Numbered from the stretch's first letter, positions 8,670 to 18,091 are shown. The stretch: 59,533 bases of DNA from Bacteroidetes bacterium UBA4416 (GCA_002390745.1 DGQK01000077.1:1-59533), one strand, 5' to 3'. A program made the numbers and translations. Notes: a model not told the origin generated them from the letters alone.

Positions 8670-9986
8670 TTAGTACTTTATCCCAGCCAGTTTCATGGCA
8701 TCCAGCTTAATAGCCGAATCCAGCGGGATCTGCAGGTCGAACGATTTTTTGGTGGCTTTCTTCAGCATCACGGGTTGCTCGCGGATCTGTTTTTCGAATT
8801 GCTTCAACTGCCTGGTTTTTTCCATGCGGGCATTGTAAGCCGCCGGGTTGGTGTACATCTCATAGGCATCTTCAATGAAGGTATTCGCAAAGGCTCCGAG
8901 GTTTCCGTCCGAATAGAGCAGCATGATCACCTGGTTGCTTTCGATGTTCTGCTTCAGGTCGAGCTGCCATACTTCCACCCGTTCCTGAGGGTTGGGATTA
9001 GGAATGATCTTATTGTAATAGTACCAGAATTGTCCGCCGGCGAAGCAGTTCTGGCCTACGCCCATGTACACGGGGCCATACCAGTAGCTGTCGGAAATAG
9101 TAAGCACGCGTGTTTTGTTTTTGGCTGTATCCTGTTCAAACAATACTTCCGGGTAGGCCAGCTTCATGTTCTGCGGAGGGTTTTTATAGAGGTTCATGCT
9201 CTTCAGCACATCGGCATCGCGGCTGCGGGCAGTATCCACCACCTCAATGTTGTTCCATACCATATCCGGCAGGTCGCAGTGGTGCAGTTTTTCGATATGA
9301 CCGATGATGGTATCCACCGCCAGGCACTCGCCGTAGAAGCTCCAGTGATGGCCGAACTTCGGGAAGAGCGGATAAGGCGTTTTGGATTTTAGCTGATTGA
9401 ACCAGGCGTAGAGATCCAGCACATTGATGTTGAGCTTCCTGCTGATGTCCGTGTAATCCGCATAGTTGGTGTGCAGGACCGGGTGCTTGTATTTATCCGC
9501 GATCTGCTCCACGCAATATTCGCCTTTACCGGGTGCAAACACCAGCAGAAGGTCTATGCCTTTTCGCTTCAGGGAATCCTGTACTACTTTTGCCTTCTCC
9601 AGTTTTGACTGAATGCGCTCGCGCCCAATGTAGTCATCGCCAAAAGCCGAGAAAATATAGCCTTCGCTGAATACGTAATTTTCTTTGCCGGATACGAAGC
9701 CATTCACCCGAATCTGGTTGAACAGGTCATAGTAGAGCTGGTTGTTGAGGCGTACAAATAATTCCTTGAAGGCCCAGTGATCGTTGTTGTAATCGTCTTT
9801 CAGGCTTTGGTACTCCCCGCTGAACCATTGCTCGGATTTGAAGAGGGAGTCGGGGTTGGCGTGGTTGATCACAAGCCCCGTCAGGTGAGGGTTCTTGTCT
9901 TTTTTGACAAAGCCTTTCAGCATAGGAAAAGCCAGCGCAGCGAAAGCGATCACTACCAGGAGGTTATATGACTTTTTCTTTTGCAT
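8670..9986 (-). CDS. AlgX/AlgJ-like O-acetyltransferase-associated SGNH protein
   Basis: A 438-residue protein anchored by one N-terminal membrane segment (LLVVIAFAALAFPML), with a periplasmic SGNH/AlgX-type domain. Features are FLFAPGKGEYC-like LLVFAPGKGEYCVEQIA near residue 148, FGHHWSFYGECLAVD near residue 214 (position of the AlgX/AlgJ Asp/His-His motif), and VLTISDSYWYG near residue 294 (the GDS-type nucleophile Ser). In alginate and related systems this protein works with an MBOAT partner to acetylate a polysaccharide in the periplasm. The MBOAT gene ends four bases upstream, which strongly supports the pairing. C-terminal residues 380-438 are Lys-rich. Confidence 0.82.
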   Translation of the reverse strand: MQKKKSYNLLVVIAFAALAFPMLKGFVKKDKNPHLTGLVINHANPDSLFKSEQWFSGEYQSLKDDYNNDHWAFKELFVRLNNQLYYDLFNQIRVNGFVSGKENYVFSEGYIFSAFGDDYIGRERIQSKLEKAKVVQDSLKRKGIDLLLVFAPGKGEYCVEQIADKYKHPVLHTNYADYTDISRKLNINVLDLYAWFNQLKSKTPYPLFPKFGHHWSFYGECLAVDTIIGHIEKLHHCDLPDMVWNNIEVVDTARSRDADVLKSMNLYKNPPQNMKLAYPEVLFEQDTAKNKTRVLTISDSYWYGPVYMGVGQNCFAGGQFWYYYNKIIPNPNPQERVEVWQLDLKQNIESNQVIMLLYSDGNLGAFANTFIEDAYEMYTNPAAYNARMEKTRQLKQFEKQIREQPVMLKKATKKSFDLQIPLDSAIKLDAMKLAGIKY

Positions 9987-9989
9987 GCC

Positions 9990-11417
9990 TTAAAATCTGA
10001 AATAAATGAAAGGGTTGAAATCGAGCGCCGCAATATAGCTTAAGGAAATGTAGAAGAGCAGGATGCAGGTGCCGAGCAAAACCAGGTGGGTGCTTTGCGT
10101 ATGGCTTTCGCCGTATACCCTGGCCTGGATGTTTTTGGTAAATGCCGTGCAGGCAAAGAAAGAGAAAAAGGCTGCCAGGGCCAGCGAAAAATAAAAATCA
10201 TTATGAAGGGCGAATTTACCGTCGAAAAAGTTGAAGCTGAACATTGTTTTTACCACGTGATTGGCGTAATCCAGGTCTTCGATGCGGAAGTACACCCAGC
10301 CTACTACCACAATTAAAAAAGTGATGATGGTGGACACGATCCGTCCTGTTTTGTCATAGACCTTGAGCAGGAAGAGGCGTTCCAGTACCAGGAAAAGGCC
10401 GTGGAAAGCCCCCCAGATGATGAAATTCCAGCTCGCGCCGTGCCATAAGCCGGAGAGCAGAAAAACGATGAACAGGTTGCGGTAGAGCTTAGCGGCAGAG
10501 TTCACGCGATTGCCCCCGAGCGGGATGTATAAATAGTTTTTCATCCAGCTACCGAGCGTGATGTGCCATCTTCTCCAGAACTCGGTGATGCTGCCTGAGA
10601 GGTAAGGGTTCCTGAAATTCTCCGGCAGCCGGAAGCCCATGATCTTGCAGAGGCCTATGGCCATATCGCTGTAGCCGCTGAAATCGAAATAGATCTGGAA
10701 GGTATAGGCCAGGGCGCCCACCCAGGCAGCGGCTGTATCCACGTGGTCGATGCCGAGCTTAAACACATCGTCGGCCTGTGAGCCGATGGTGTTGGCAATG
10801 ATCACCTTTTTGGCGAGGCCGATACAAAAGGTGTAAAAGCCGCTGAGCTTCACATCGGGCGTGTAATTCTTTTCACGGTCGGTAATCTGGTCGGCAATAT
10901 CATGGTAGCGCACAATAGGGCCTGCGATCAGCTTGGGGAACAGTAGAATATACGTTTGATAATGCCAGAAGCTTTTCAGGGGCTTGTGCACGCCCCGGTA
11001 CACATCCACCACATAGGTCACGCTTTCGAAGGTGTAGAAGGAGATTCCGATTGGCAGCACGATCTTAAGCCAGGTAATTTCTTTCATGCCCATGGCACCC
11101 AATACCGCATTGATGTTGTCGATAAAGAAATTGGAATACTTAAAGTAAAACAGGAGCCCCAGGTTCATCAGCAGCGAGACCACCAGCAGCTGCTTTTTGG
11201 CCCTGCCGGTTTTGGCTTCGTCCATGTTCTTCACCAGGATAAAATCGAGGAGCGTGGTGCCGAGGATCACAAAAATAAATTTCGGGCCGCCCCAGGCGTA
11301 GAACACAATGCTGAACAGCAGGATGCATGCATTTTTGAACTTATCAGGCGTAAGGTGATAGGCCAGTAAGAAGACCGGGAGAAAGTAAACCAAAAACGTG
11401 ATGCTGCTGAAAACCAT
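9990..11417 (-). CDS. MBOAT family O-acyltransferase (AlgI-like)
   Basis: A 475-residue inner-membrane enzyme with about ten to twelve hydrophobic segments. It begins MVFSSITFLVYFLPVFLL and continues FYAWGGPKF, as AlgI/DltB-type MBOATs do. FRNPYLSGSITEFWRRWHITLGSW is represented by the conserved FWRRWHITL near residue 290. The catalytic His lies in LSGLWHGASWNFI near residue 325. It should pass acetyl groups across the membrane to the AlgX/AlgJ-like partner encoded immediately downstream, acetylating an extracellular polysaccharide. Upstream are rfbB and a glycosylphosphotransferase of the same cluster. Confidence 0.92.
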   Translation of the reverse strand: MVFSSITFLVYFLPVFLLAYHLTPDKFKNACILLFSIVFYAWGGPKFIFVILGTTLLDFILVKNMDEAKTGRAKKQLLVVSLLMNLGLLFYFKYSNFFIDNINAVLGAMGMKEITWLKIVLPIGISFYTFESVTYVVDVYRGVHKPLKSFWHYQTYILLFPKLIAGPIVRYHDIADQITDREKNYTPDVKLSGFYTFCIGLAKKVIIANTIGSQADDVFKLGIDHVDTAAAWVGALAYTFQIYFDFSGYSDMAIGLCKIMGFRLPENFRNPYLSGSITEFWRRWHITLGSWMKNYLYIPLGGNRVNSAAKLYRNLFIVFLLSGLWHGASWNFIIWGAFHGLFLVLERLFLLKVYDKTGRIVSTIITFLIVVVGWVYFRIEDLDYANHVVKTMFSFNFFDGKFALHNDFYFSLALAAFFSFFACTAFTKNIQARVYGESHTQSTHLVLLGTCILLFYISLSYIAALDFNPFIYFRF

Positions 11418-11515
11418 CGCCTGAAATTATAAATGTTGAATGCTAAATGATGAATCTGAGCCTGTATGGATCAAAGCCCATTTAATTTCTGATTGAACAT
11501 TTTTCATTTAGAATT

Positions 11516-12562
11516 TCATTGGTATTGTTTTTCGTAATAGTGGGTATAAGCACCGGAGGTGACGTTGTTCAGCCACTCTTCGTTCTCAAGGTACCAATCC
11601 ACGGTTTTGGAGAGGCCTTCCTCGAACTGGAGCGAAGGCTTCCAGCCCAGCTCATTCTGTAGCTTCGACGAATCAATGGCGTAGCGCATATCGTGGCCGG
11701 CGCGGTCTGTCACAAAGGTGATCAGCTTCTGGTTGCAGCCTTTTTGCCTGCCGAGCTTCTCGTCCATCATGTCGCAAAGCAAACGGATCACATCGATATT
11801 GGTCCACTCGTTGTGCCCGCCAATATTATAGGTTGTCCCTGAATCAGCCTTGTGGAAGATCACGTCAATGGCTCTGGCGTGGTCTTCCACAAAAAGCCAG
11901 TCGCGTACATTTTCCCCTTTTCCGTATATCGGCAAAGGCCTGTTGTGCTTGATGTTGTTAATACACAGAGGGATCAGCTTTTCCGGGAAATGATACGGCC
12001 CGTAGTTGTTGGAGCAGTTCGAGATCACGCAGGGTAATTTATACGTGTCGTGATAAGCCCTTACAAAATGATCGGAGCTGGCTTTGGAAGCCGAGTAGGG
12101 GCTGTGCGGGTCATAAGCCGTGGTTTCGGTAAACAGGCCTGTGTCGCCCAGGGAACCATACACCTCGTCGGTACTTACATGGTAGAACCTCGTGAACATG
12201 GCAGGGTCCGCTTTATAAAGCTCTTTGGCGGCGTTCAGAAGGTTCACGGTCCCGATCACGTTGGTGTAAACGAATTCCAGCGGGTTGGTAATACTTCTGT
12301 CTACATGGCTCTCCGCCGCCAGGTGGATCACCGCGTTGAAGCGGTGTTCCGCAAATAATGTATTAATGAAATCAGCATCCACGATATCACCTTTAATGAA
12401 ATGATAATTGGGTTTGCTTTCGATGTCTTTTAAGTTGGCCAGGTTCCCGGCATAGGTCAGCTTATCCAGGTTATAGATCGTATAATCGGGGTACTTGTTT
12501 ACAAATAACCTCACCACATGTGAACCGATAAAGCCTGCGCCTCCTGTAATTAATAGTTTCAT
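11516..12562 (-). CDS. rfbB: dTDP-glucose 4,6-dehydratase
   Basis: A 348-residue extended short-chain dehydrogenase/reductase. It has the NAD motif GGAGFIGSHVVRLF at the N-terminus, then YAGNLANL, HLAAESHVDRSI, YHVSTDEVYGSLG (active-site Thr-Asp-Glu), the catalytic YSASKASSDH (Tyr and Lys) and NCSNNYGPYHFPEKLIP. It converts dTDP-glucose to dTDP-4-keto-6-deoxyglucose, the entry to dTDP-rhamnose and other deoxysugars. No rfbA, rfbC or rfbD lies beside it in this window. It is in the same orientation as the acyltransferase pair and probably supplies precursors for the same polysaccharide. Confidence 0.95.
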   Translation of the reverse strand: MKLLITGGAGFIGSHVVRLFVNKYPDYTIYNLDKLTYAGNLANLKDIESKPNYHFIKGDIVDADFINTLFAEHRFNAVIHLAAESHVDRSITNPLEFVYTNVIGTVNLLNAAKELYKADPAMFTRFYHVSTDEVYGSLGDTGLFTETTAYDPHSPYSASKASSDHFVRAYHDTYKLPCVISNCSNNYGPYHFPEKLIPLCINNIKHNRPLPIYGKGENVRDWLFVEDHARAIDVIFHKADSGTTYNIGGHNEWTNIDVIRLLCDMMDEKLGRQKGCNQKLITFVTDRAGHDMRYAIDSSKLQNELGWKPSLQFEEGLSKTVDWYLENEEWLNNVTSGAYTHYYEKQYQ

Positions 12563-12717
12563 TTCTTATAGCTTGCAAAAAAATCGTTACGAATATACGA
12601 AACTCCGTGTGAGATTTTCGATTTTATGAAAATATACTGATTGCGCACAGAGTTTATCAGGACTCAAGAGACGGATTGCCTAAAGGGACAAAGGGACCTG
12701 TTTTACAGGATTATCAT

Positions 12718-12803
12718 TCTTAATTCTCTTAAGTCCCTCAGGTTCCTTCTGTCACTAAAGTCTTTTAAATCTCTTGAATCCCTTAAGTCTTCTAAGTCTC
12801 TTC
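12718..12803. repeat. Degenerate tandem repeat, pyrimidine-rich on the plus strand
   Basis: About 85 bases made of imperfect copies of a unit near TTAAGTCTCT, for example CTTAAGTCCCTC, AAAGTCTTTTAAATC, CCTTAAGTCTTC and TAAGTCTCTTC. The period wanders between about 9 and 12 bases. It lies between rfbB and the 3' end of the glycosylphosphotransferase gene. Confidence 0.55.
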
Positions 12804-14224
12804 TATTTCCCTCTTCCCTGGATCACGATCAGCGTGGTATGGATCAGGATCTTAAAATCCATGCTGAGGCTCATGTTTTCGATGTAGAGCAGGTCGAATT
12901 TGACGCGGGCCACCATCTGATCGATGTTTTCGGCATACCCGTATTTTACCTGTCCATAGCCGGTAATACCCGGCCTTACTTTATGGAGGTGCACAAAATG
13001 CGGCGCATGAACCACGATCTGGTCGATGTAGAATTTCCGTTCCGGCCTGGGGCCGACAATGCTCATGTCGCCGATGATCACATTATAGAACTGAGGGATC
13101 TCATCAAGGCGGACCTTCCGCAGAAAGCGCCCAAGCTTTGTAATCCGGGGATCATTTTTGCTGGACAATAAAGGGCCGCTTTTTTCGGCGTCTACATTCA
13201 TCGTTCTGAACTTGATGATATTGAAAGCCTGCCCGTCCTTGCCAATGCGCTCCTGCCTGAAAAATACGGGACCCCTGGAGCTGAGCTTCACCAGGATGGC
13301 AAGCAGCAGGTAAAGCCAGCTGAACGTAATGAGCACAAACAGCGATACGCTCACATCAATGAAACGCTTTACGGCTTGCTGCCAGTCGGGCATCACCTGC
13401 TGGTTGATGGTGATGAGGGCCGTATCGGAAATAGAGTTCATTTTCACCTGCCCCGAGAGGATATCATACACATCAGGAATGATGCGGATGATAACCCCAA
13501 AGTCGTTGAGCTCGTTGATGATCTTTTCAAGGTATTCATGTTCCCAGGATTCAATGGCGATGAGGATTTCCTCCACCTGGTTGTCTTTCACGATCTGCTT
13601 GAGGTCTTTATATTCTCCCAGGTGAGGTACTTTATCTTTGAGCTGTTGCGAAAAACCGTTTTTCTCATCGAGGTGAATAAACCCTACAAACTTATTGCCG
13701 CTCGATTTCGGGCTGCCGGTGATCTCTTCATACAATTTCAGGGCCCGCTGGTTGCTGCCTATGATCACCGTATTGAAACCGATGGTGCCCTTGTTGATGC
13801 GGTGAATGGTAACGGATGACAGGATGAAGCGGAAAATGGCCGTCAGGAAAAAATGAAGTAGGAACAGGACGAAATACACCTTATAGTAGGCCTTGTAGCT
13901 TGAAACAAAGTCGTCGAGGAGGATGGCAAAGAAGATGAAAGTCACACCGATAACGGAGGTGGTAAAGGTGTGGGCAATCTCATTGATCCGCGATTTCCGG
14001 AAAATATTTTTGTAGATCCCCGTCAGGTAATAAGTCAGTACCCAGCCGAAAGGCAGAAGGAGCACCCCGAGGATATATTGGCTGTCGAAGATCTTTTCGG
14101 GCAGCATACCGAACTTGTCGGGCTCGATGTATAATTTGCGGTAAATGTAAAAGAGCGTCCATGCCAGGGCAGCAGACAGGTAATCGGCAAAAACGTATTT
14201 GAATGTCTGTAACTGTTTATTCAC
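12803..14224 (-). CDS. Polyprenyl-phosphate glycosylphosphotransferase (WcaJ/WbaP-like)
   Basis: A 473-residue initiating enzyme of exopolysaccharide or O-antigen synthesis. It loads a sugar-1-phosphate onto undecaprenyl phosphate in the inner membrane. The N-terminal third holds about four membrane helices. A soluble nucleotide-binding-like domain follows (IGFNTVIIGSNQRALKLYEEI). The C-terminal catalytic domain carries KRFIDVSVSLFVL, then GPVFFRQERIGKDGQAF, IIKFRTMNVDAEKSGPL, LRKVRLDEIPQFYNV and DMSIVGPRPER. The start is GTG, overlapping the TAG stop of the upstream lipoprotein gene by one base. The start is therefore translationally coupled. Confidence 0.9.
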   Translation of the reverse strand: MNKQLQTFKYVFADYLSAALAWTLFYIYRKLYIEPDKFGMLPEKIFDSQYILGVLLLPFGWVLTYYLTGIYKNIFRKSRINEIAHTFTTSVIGVTFIFFAILLDDFVSSYKAYYKVYFVLFLLHFFLTAIFRFILSSVTIHRINKGTIGFNTVIIGSNQRALKLYEEITGSPKSSGNKFVGFIHLDEKNGFSQQLKDKVPHLGEYKDLKQIVKDNQVEEILIAIESWEHEYLEKIINELNDFGVIIRIIPDVYDILSGQVKMNSISDTALITINQQVMPDWQQAVKRFIDVSVSLFVLITFSWLYLLLAILVKLSSRGPVFFRQERIGKDGQAFNIIKFRTMNVDAEKSGPLLSSKNDPRITKLGRFLRKVRLDEIPQFYNVIIGDMSIVGPRPERKFYIDQIVVHAPHFVHLHKVRPGITGYGQVKYGYAENIDQMVARVKFDLLYIENMSLSMDFKILIHTTLIVIQGRGK

Positions 14225-15066
14225 TAAGGTCTTACCAATCTGAGGTTGTCTAAATAAATTTCGGCATCAGGTGCGCTGGGTTGTTTGATAGCCTGCACAA
14301 AGACCTGGTAGGACGTGTAGGTAGGCTGCGTACTCACCACGCTGGTGAGGCTGATGTATATCTTATTCCATGTGCTTGTAGGTCTTAAGGTCAATGCAGG
14401 GCGTTGTTCGACTCCCCCGCCGATAACACCTACCGTTATTTCGTGATTGCATTTATAATCCATTTCCAGGTAAACATCGGAGCCGCCTAAAGGCAGGGCC
14501 AGGGGAGCGCTGGTTTCCAGCATCGCCTGGGGCTTGGCATCGGTCACCGTCATATAAATGGAATTGCCGCTGCCGCTCCATACCTTAGCCGGATCGGAAA
14601 TCATTACCGGGATAATATCGCCGCTGCCCTGGTAAAACGACCCGCTGGGAAGAAAAGAATCGTCCTGGATCTGGATGCCGCTCCGGTACTCGAATGTTGG
14701 GACTAGGGTATAGGTTTTTCCGGCTTCGAAAGTGCCGTTATAAATGTAAGGATTGTAAAAGGTATACGGTAAGCGTGTTCCGGCAATGCCATTGTTTACA
14801 ATCCCTCCGTAAAGCCTTACCGTGGCGTTTCCGTTGTTCATAACAGGCATCACGCTGCCTATAGGATACACTCCCTGGAATTTGTCATCCACATAAAGCC
14901 AGATATCTGTGATCTTATGGCTGTCGGCCATAGTAGTTAAGGTGGAAGTGACGACAGCTTCGTTGACAACAATAAAAGATGCGGCATTCGATTTTAATTT
15001 TTCCTTTTTACAGGAAACAAGCACACAGAGAGCTGCCGCGAAAAACACTGGTAAAAATGCACGCAT
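14224..15066 (-). CDS. Hypothetical lipoprotein in exopolysaccharide cluster
   Basis: A 280-residue lipoprotein with signal MRAFLPVFFAAALCVLVS and lipidated Cys at about residue 19, followed by KKEKLK. The mature part is beta-rich and has two apparent modules. The first contains DIWLYVDDKFQGVYPIGSV. The second resembles a carbohydrate-binding jelly roll and ends YLDNLRLVRP. No family was recognised with confidence. It overlaps the glycosylphosphotransferase by one base, which suggests a role at the envelope in the same polysaccharide system. Confidence 0.7.
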   Translation of the reverse strand: MRAFLPVFFAAALCVLVSCKKEKLKSNAASFIVVNEAVVTSTLTTMADSHKITDIWLYVDDKFQGVYPIGSVMPVMNNGNATVRLYGGIVNNGIAGTRLPYTFYNPYIYNGTFEAGKTYTLVPTFEYRSGIQIQDDSFLPSGSFYQGSGDIIPVMISDPAKVWSGSGNSIYMTVTDAKPQAMLETSAPLALPLGGSDVYLEMDYKCNHEITVGVIGGGVEQRPALTLRPTSTWNKIYISLTSVVSTQPTYTSYQVFVQAIKQPSAPDAEIYLDNLRLVRP

Positions 15067-15166
15067 ATTAATAAGTAAAACGCAAATATAACCTTGTTAT
15101 TGTATTTCGTTTCCTAAAAATAAGGGCAAAGTCGCTTTTTTTTCCTGGTCGTTAAAAATCGGTTAT

Positions 15167-16102
15167 TCAGGCTAATGAAGCGTTGATTTGTAGCTCTATT
15201 TCATGTACTACCCGGAGGGCAGCCTCCGCATCTTTCAGGCTTACCATTACCGGCGAGTTCGTCATGATGCTCTGGTAGAACGATTCCAGTTCCATTTTAA
15301 TAGCATTTACCGGGGTTCCGGTCACATATTTTTCGATGATCTCGGGCTCGCCGCTGGCCTGCTTTTCCGTGATCACCTTTTGCACCAGGGCAGTTTTATC
15401 GAGCAGGTTAACGGTAATGTAGGTATTTTTCTGGAAGATTTTCACCGAGCGCACATTCTCCGGCGCCACGCGGTTGGCTGTTAATGTAGCCACCAGGCCG
15501 TTCTCGAATTCGATGCGGGCATTGGCAATATCGGCTGTATGGCTCACCACGCGGGAGCCGTTGGCCGAGATCTTTTTAATCGGGCTTTGGGTGATGTTGA
15601 GGAGAAGGTCGATGTCGTGGATCATCAGGTCCACCACCACCGATACATCCGTTCCGCGCACATTGTATTTGGCTAAGCGGTTGGCTTCAAATACGATAGG
15701 GTTTCCTATGAACGGCTTGACCGCTGTAAAACCCGGGTTAAACCTTTCCACATGCCCTACCTGTATGGTTACGTTGGCCTCCATGCCCAGGCGCAGGAGC
15801 TGCATGGTGGTTTCGTAATTATCGGTAGCCGGCTTCTCAAGGAAAACATGCTTTCCCTTGCGGATGGCTTTTTTCGCCAATTCAAAATGGGTAGGCGTGG
15901 AGGTCACAATGCTCACGGCCTCGCAACTGTCGAGCAGCTCCTCGTAAGTGCCGCAGGCTTTGGTCTGGTAAAGGGAAGCCAGCTCGGTGGTGAGCTCCGT
16001 ATTGAGGTCGTATATCGCGGTAATTTTAAAGTCAGGAATTTCAGCCAACAGTTTTAAATGAATTTTCCCCAAATGCCCCAAGCCGACAATTCCAATGTCC
16101 AT
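15167..16102 (-). CDS. Gfo/Idh/MocA family oxidoreductase
   Basis: A 311-residue NAD(P)-dependent oxidoreductase. It has the N-terminal Rossmann motif IGIVGLGHLGKIHLKLL, SIVTSTPTHFELAKKAIRKG, and the family signature HVFLEKPATDN with the Glu-Lys-Pro triplet near residue 93. VGHVERFNPGF and VDLMIHDIDLLL follow (catalytic Asp/His region). Members oxidise or reduce sugars, including nucleotide sugars such as UDP-GlcNAc derivatives. Its place at the head of this polysaccharide run suggests a sugar-nucleotide substrate, but this cannot be shown from sequence. Confidence 0.85.
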   Translation of the reverse strand: MDIGIVGLGHLGKIHLKLLAEIPDFKITAIYDLNTELTTELASLYQTKACGTYEELLDSCEAVSIVTSTPTHFELAKKAIRKGKHVFLEKPATDNYETTMQLLRLGMEANVTIQVGHVERFNPGFTAVKPFIGNPIVFEANRLAKYNVRGTDVSVVVDLMIHDIDLLLNITQSPIKKISANGSRVVSHTADIANARIEFENGLVATLTANRVAPENVRSVKIFQKNTYITVNLLDKTALVQKVITEKQASGEPEIIEKYVTGTPVNAIKMELESFYQSIMTNSPVMVSLKDAEAALRVVHEIELQINASLA

Positions 16103-16118
16103 TTTTAGTTTTTTTCGC

Positions 16119-16136
16119 CAAATATAAGCTTATATT
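16119..16136. promoter_or_regulatory. Palindrome and -7 element in the divergent control region
   Basis: AATATAAGCTTATATT (16121-16136) is a perfect 16-base palindrome between the divergent Gfo/Idh and pcm genes. It overlaps a minus-strand TATATTTG -7 element (16119-16126) that could serve the Gfo/Idh gene. No clear -33 box is present. Confidence 0.4.
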
Positions 16137-16240
16137 AAAACCACATTGTTAAAAATTGAATTCATAACCCTAAAAAAACATTCGCGATTATCGCTACTTT
16201 TAAAAGCCTCCCGTATCTAATTTTCCGGGAGCAGAAAGAG

Positions 16241-16921
16241 ATGATCGTATTGAAGGTAAATAAAGAAGATGAGTACCTGTACCAGGGAAAAAGAAAGCGT
16301 TTGGTGGAACAGCTGAAAGAGAAAGGAATTACCAACCAGAATGTATTGAATGCCATTTTAAAGATCCCGCGCCATTTGTTTTTTGACCAATCGACCGAAA
16401 GGCCGGCCCTTCTGGACCATGCTTATTCGGATAAAGCGTTGAAGATCGGTGCAGGGCAAACCATTTCACATCCTTTTACGGTGGCCTTCCAGACGGAAAA
16501 ACTGGAAATAGCGAAAGGCGATAAGATCCTGGAAATAGGCACCGGCTGCGGCTATCAAACGGCGGTGCTGCTGGAGATGGGGGCAAAGGTATTTTCGGTG
16601 GAGCGCCAGAAAGAGCTGTACGACAAAACGAAGATTTTCCTGCCTTTATTGGGCTACAAGGGAGCGAAGCTGGTTTATGGCGACGGCTACAAAGGCATGC
16701 CGCAGTTTGCGCCCTTTCATAAGATCATTGTTACCGCAGCAGCGCCCTACATTCCGCAGGACCTGCTGGCCCAGCTTTGTGTGGGCGGCATCCTGGTGAT
16801 TCCGCTCGGAGAGGGCGAGGAACAGGTGATGAACGTGATCGTGAAGCGCTCGGAAACGGAATTCGACAAGAAAACCTTCGGGAAATTTAAATTTGTGCCG
16901 ATGCTGCAAAATAAAAATTAA
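16241..16921 (+). CDS. pcm: Protein-L-isoaspartate O-methyltransferase
   Basis: A 226-residue cytoplasmic repair enzyme that methylates isoaspartyl residues in aged proteins using S-adenosylmethionine. QTISHPFTVA (residues 73-82) is the family's catalytic motif, with Ser76. LEIGTGCGYQTAVL (97-110) is the methyltransferase motif I. VYGDGYKGMPQFAPFHKIIVTAAAP is represented by KIIVTAAAPYIP near residue 158. ILVIPLGEG closes the fold. The length is normal for the family. The start ATG follows the purine-rich GCAGAAAGAG. It is transcribed away from the polysaccharide genes. Confidence 0.93.
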   Translation: MIVLKVNKEDEYLYQGKRKRLVEQLKEKGITNQNVLNAILKIPRHLFFDQSTERPALLDHAYSDKALKIGAGQTISHPFTVAFQTEKLEIAKGDKILEIGTGCGYQTAVLLEMGAKVFSVERQKELYDKTKIFLPLLGYKGAKLVYGDGYKGMPQFAPFHKIIVTAAAPYIPQDLLAQLCVGGILVIPLGEGEEQVMNVIVKRSETEFDKKTFGKFKFVPMLQNKN

Positions 16922-16992
16922 GCGGGCTAATTCATGGCAATAATCTTACATTTGTCAGCGTTAGGTATCGGATCAAACAAACCCCAATCTCT

Positions 16993-17967
16993 ATGAAAAA
17001 AGGAATATTCACTGCAGCCCTCTTCCTCGCTGCCCATGTCATAACTGCCCAGGACCTCACTTCACGCAAGGGCCATCCTATTTTGCCTGAAACGGGCGAC
17101 TGGTGCATAGGCCTCGATGCGACTCCTTTTTTTAATTACCTCGGAAATTTTTTCGGCAAAGGAGGCTCCACAACCGTAACAACGGGTACCGTGCAAACGG
17201 CTTCGCATTATACCAACCAGGCACCGGGCTGGAACTTCCTGGCAAATAACTTTACCATTACCGGCAAAAAATTCATCGACCCGAAAACAGCCTACAGGGC
17301 TTCGGTGCGCCTCGGCTTTAATAATGTCACCAAAAAAACACAGGTAGACGACCGGTCTATTACCACAGCCCCGGTGTACCCGGCTGTGCCCTTTCGTGTG
17401 GAAAACTCCTGGAAGCAATCGTATACCAATATCGGTTTATCCTTCGGAATTGAGAAACGCCGTGGGAAAACCAGGCTTCAGGGCTTTTATGGCATCGAAG
17501 GCGGTATCGGTTTCTCCAACGGCTCCAATACCTACAAGTATGGCAATGCCCTGTCTACCAGTTCCAAAAATCCGGTGAGCGTGGATGTGGTGAACGATGC
17601 GTTTGTAGCAGCCGGAACTGGTACAACGGCCGTAAACATTACCAAAGATACTTACAACAACGACGCACGCATCCTGAAGCAAAGTTCAGGCCTGGGCTTT
17701 GAGATAGGAGCGAGGGGCTTTGTGGGCGCCGAGTTTTTCATTGCGCCTAAAATGTCTGTCGCCGGCGAGTTTGGCTGGGGCATTGGCTATGGCGCTTCGG
17801 GCAAGGCCAAATACTCTCTCGAAAGCATCGGTAATAACGGCACTGAGCTGGTAGTAGGACGCCAGGACATCAGCGGTGAAAAAACAAACAAATTCTTTTT
17901 CGACAACGATAATAAAAATTCCATCTTCGGGCCAAGCGGCAGCATCCGGCTGAACCTGTATTTCTAA
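16993..17967 (+). CDS. Putative outer-membrane beta-barrel protein
   Basis: A 324-residue exported protein with signal MKKGIFTAALFLAAHVITAQ. The body alternates short amphipathic strands with turns (FRVENSWKQSYTNIGLSFGIE, LQGFYGIEGGIGFSN, SVAGEFGWGIGYGAS), and the last residues SGSIRLNLYF end in Phe. Both fit an outer-membrane barrel inserted by BamA. No named porin family is recognised. A possible -7 element TACATTTG lies at 16947-16954, without a clear -33 partner. Confidence 0.65.
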   Translation: MKKGIFTAALFLAAHVITAQDLTSRKGHPILPETGDWCIGLDATPFFNYLGNFFGKGGSTTVTTGTVQTASHYTNQAPGWNFLANNFTITGKKFIDPKTAYRASVRLGFNNVTKKTQVDDRSITTAPVYPAVPFRVENSWKQSYTNIGLSFGIEKRRGKTRLQGFYGIEGGIGFSNGSNTYKYGNALSTSSKNPVSVDVVNDAFVAAGTGTTAVNITKDTYNNDARILKQSSGLGFEIGARGFVGAEFFIAPKMSVAGEFGWGIGYGASGKAKYSLESIGNNGTELVVGRQDISGEKTNKFFFDNDNKNSIFGPSGSIRLNLYF

Positions 17968-18091
17968 GTGTCGGTCATAGATCATCGATGTAGAGCGCAG
18001 GTTAAACCATTTCATTACGTTTTTTTTAATCTTGGTGGCAATGTGATTAAGTGAGCGGCAAAGTCGAAATCTTTGGAAAGGCAGAAATGTC

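Noticed and set aside
12641..13171. 176-codon plus-strand open frame with a Ser-Leu-Lys-Ser repeat
   Set aside because: The repeat is the translation of the degenerate tandem repeat, and the remainder is antisense to the conserved glycosylphosphotransferase domain.
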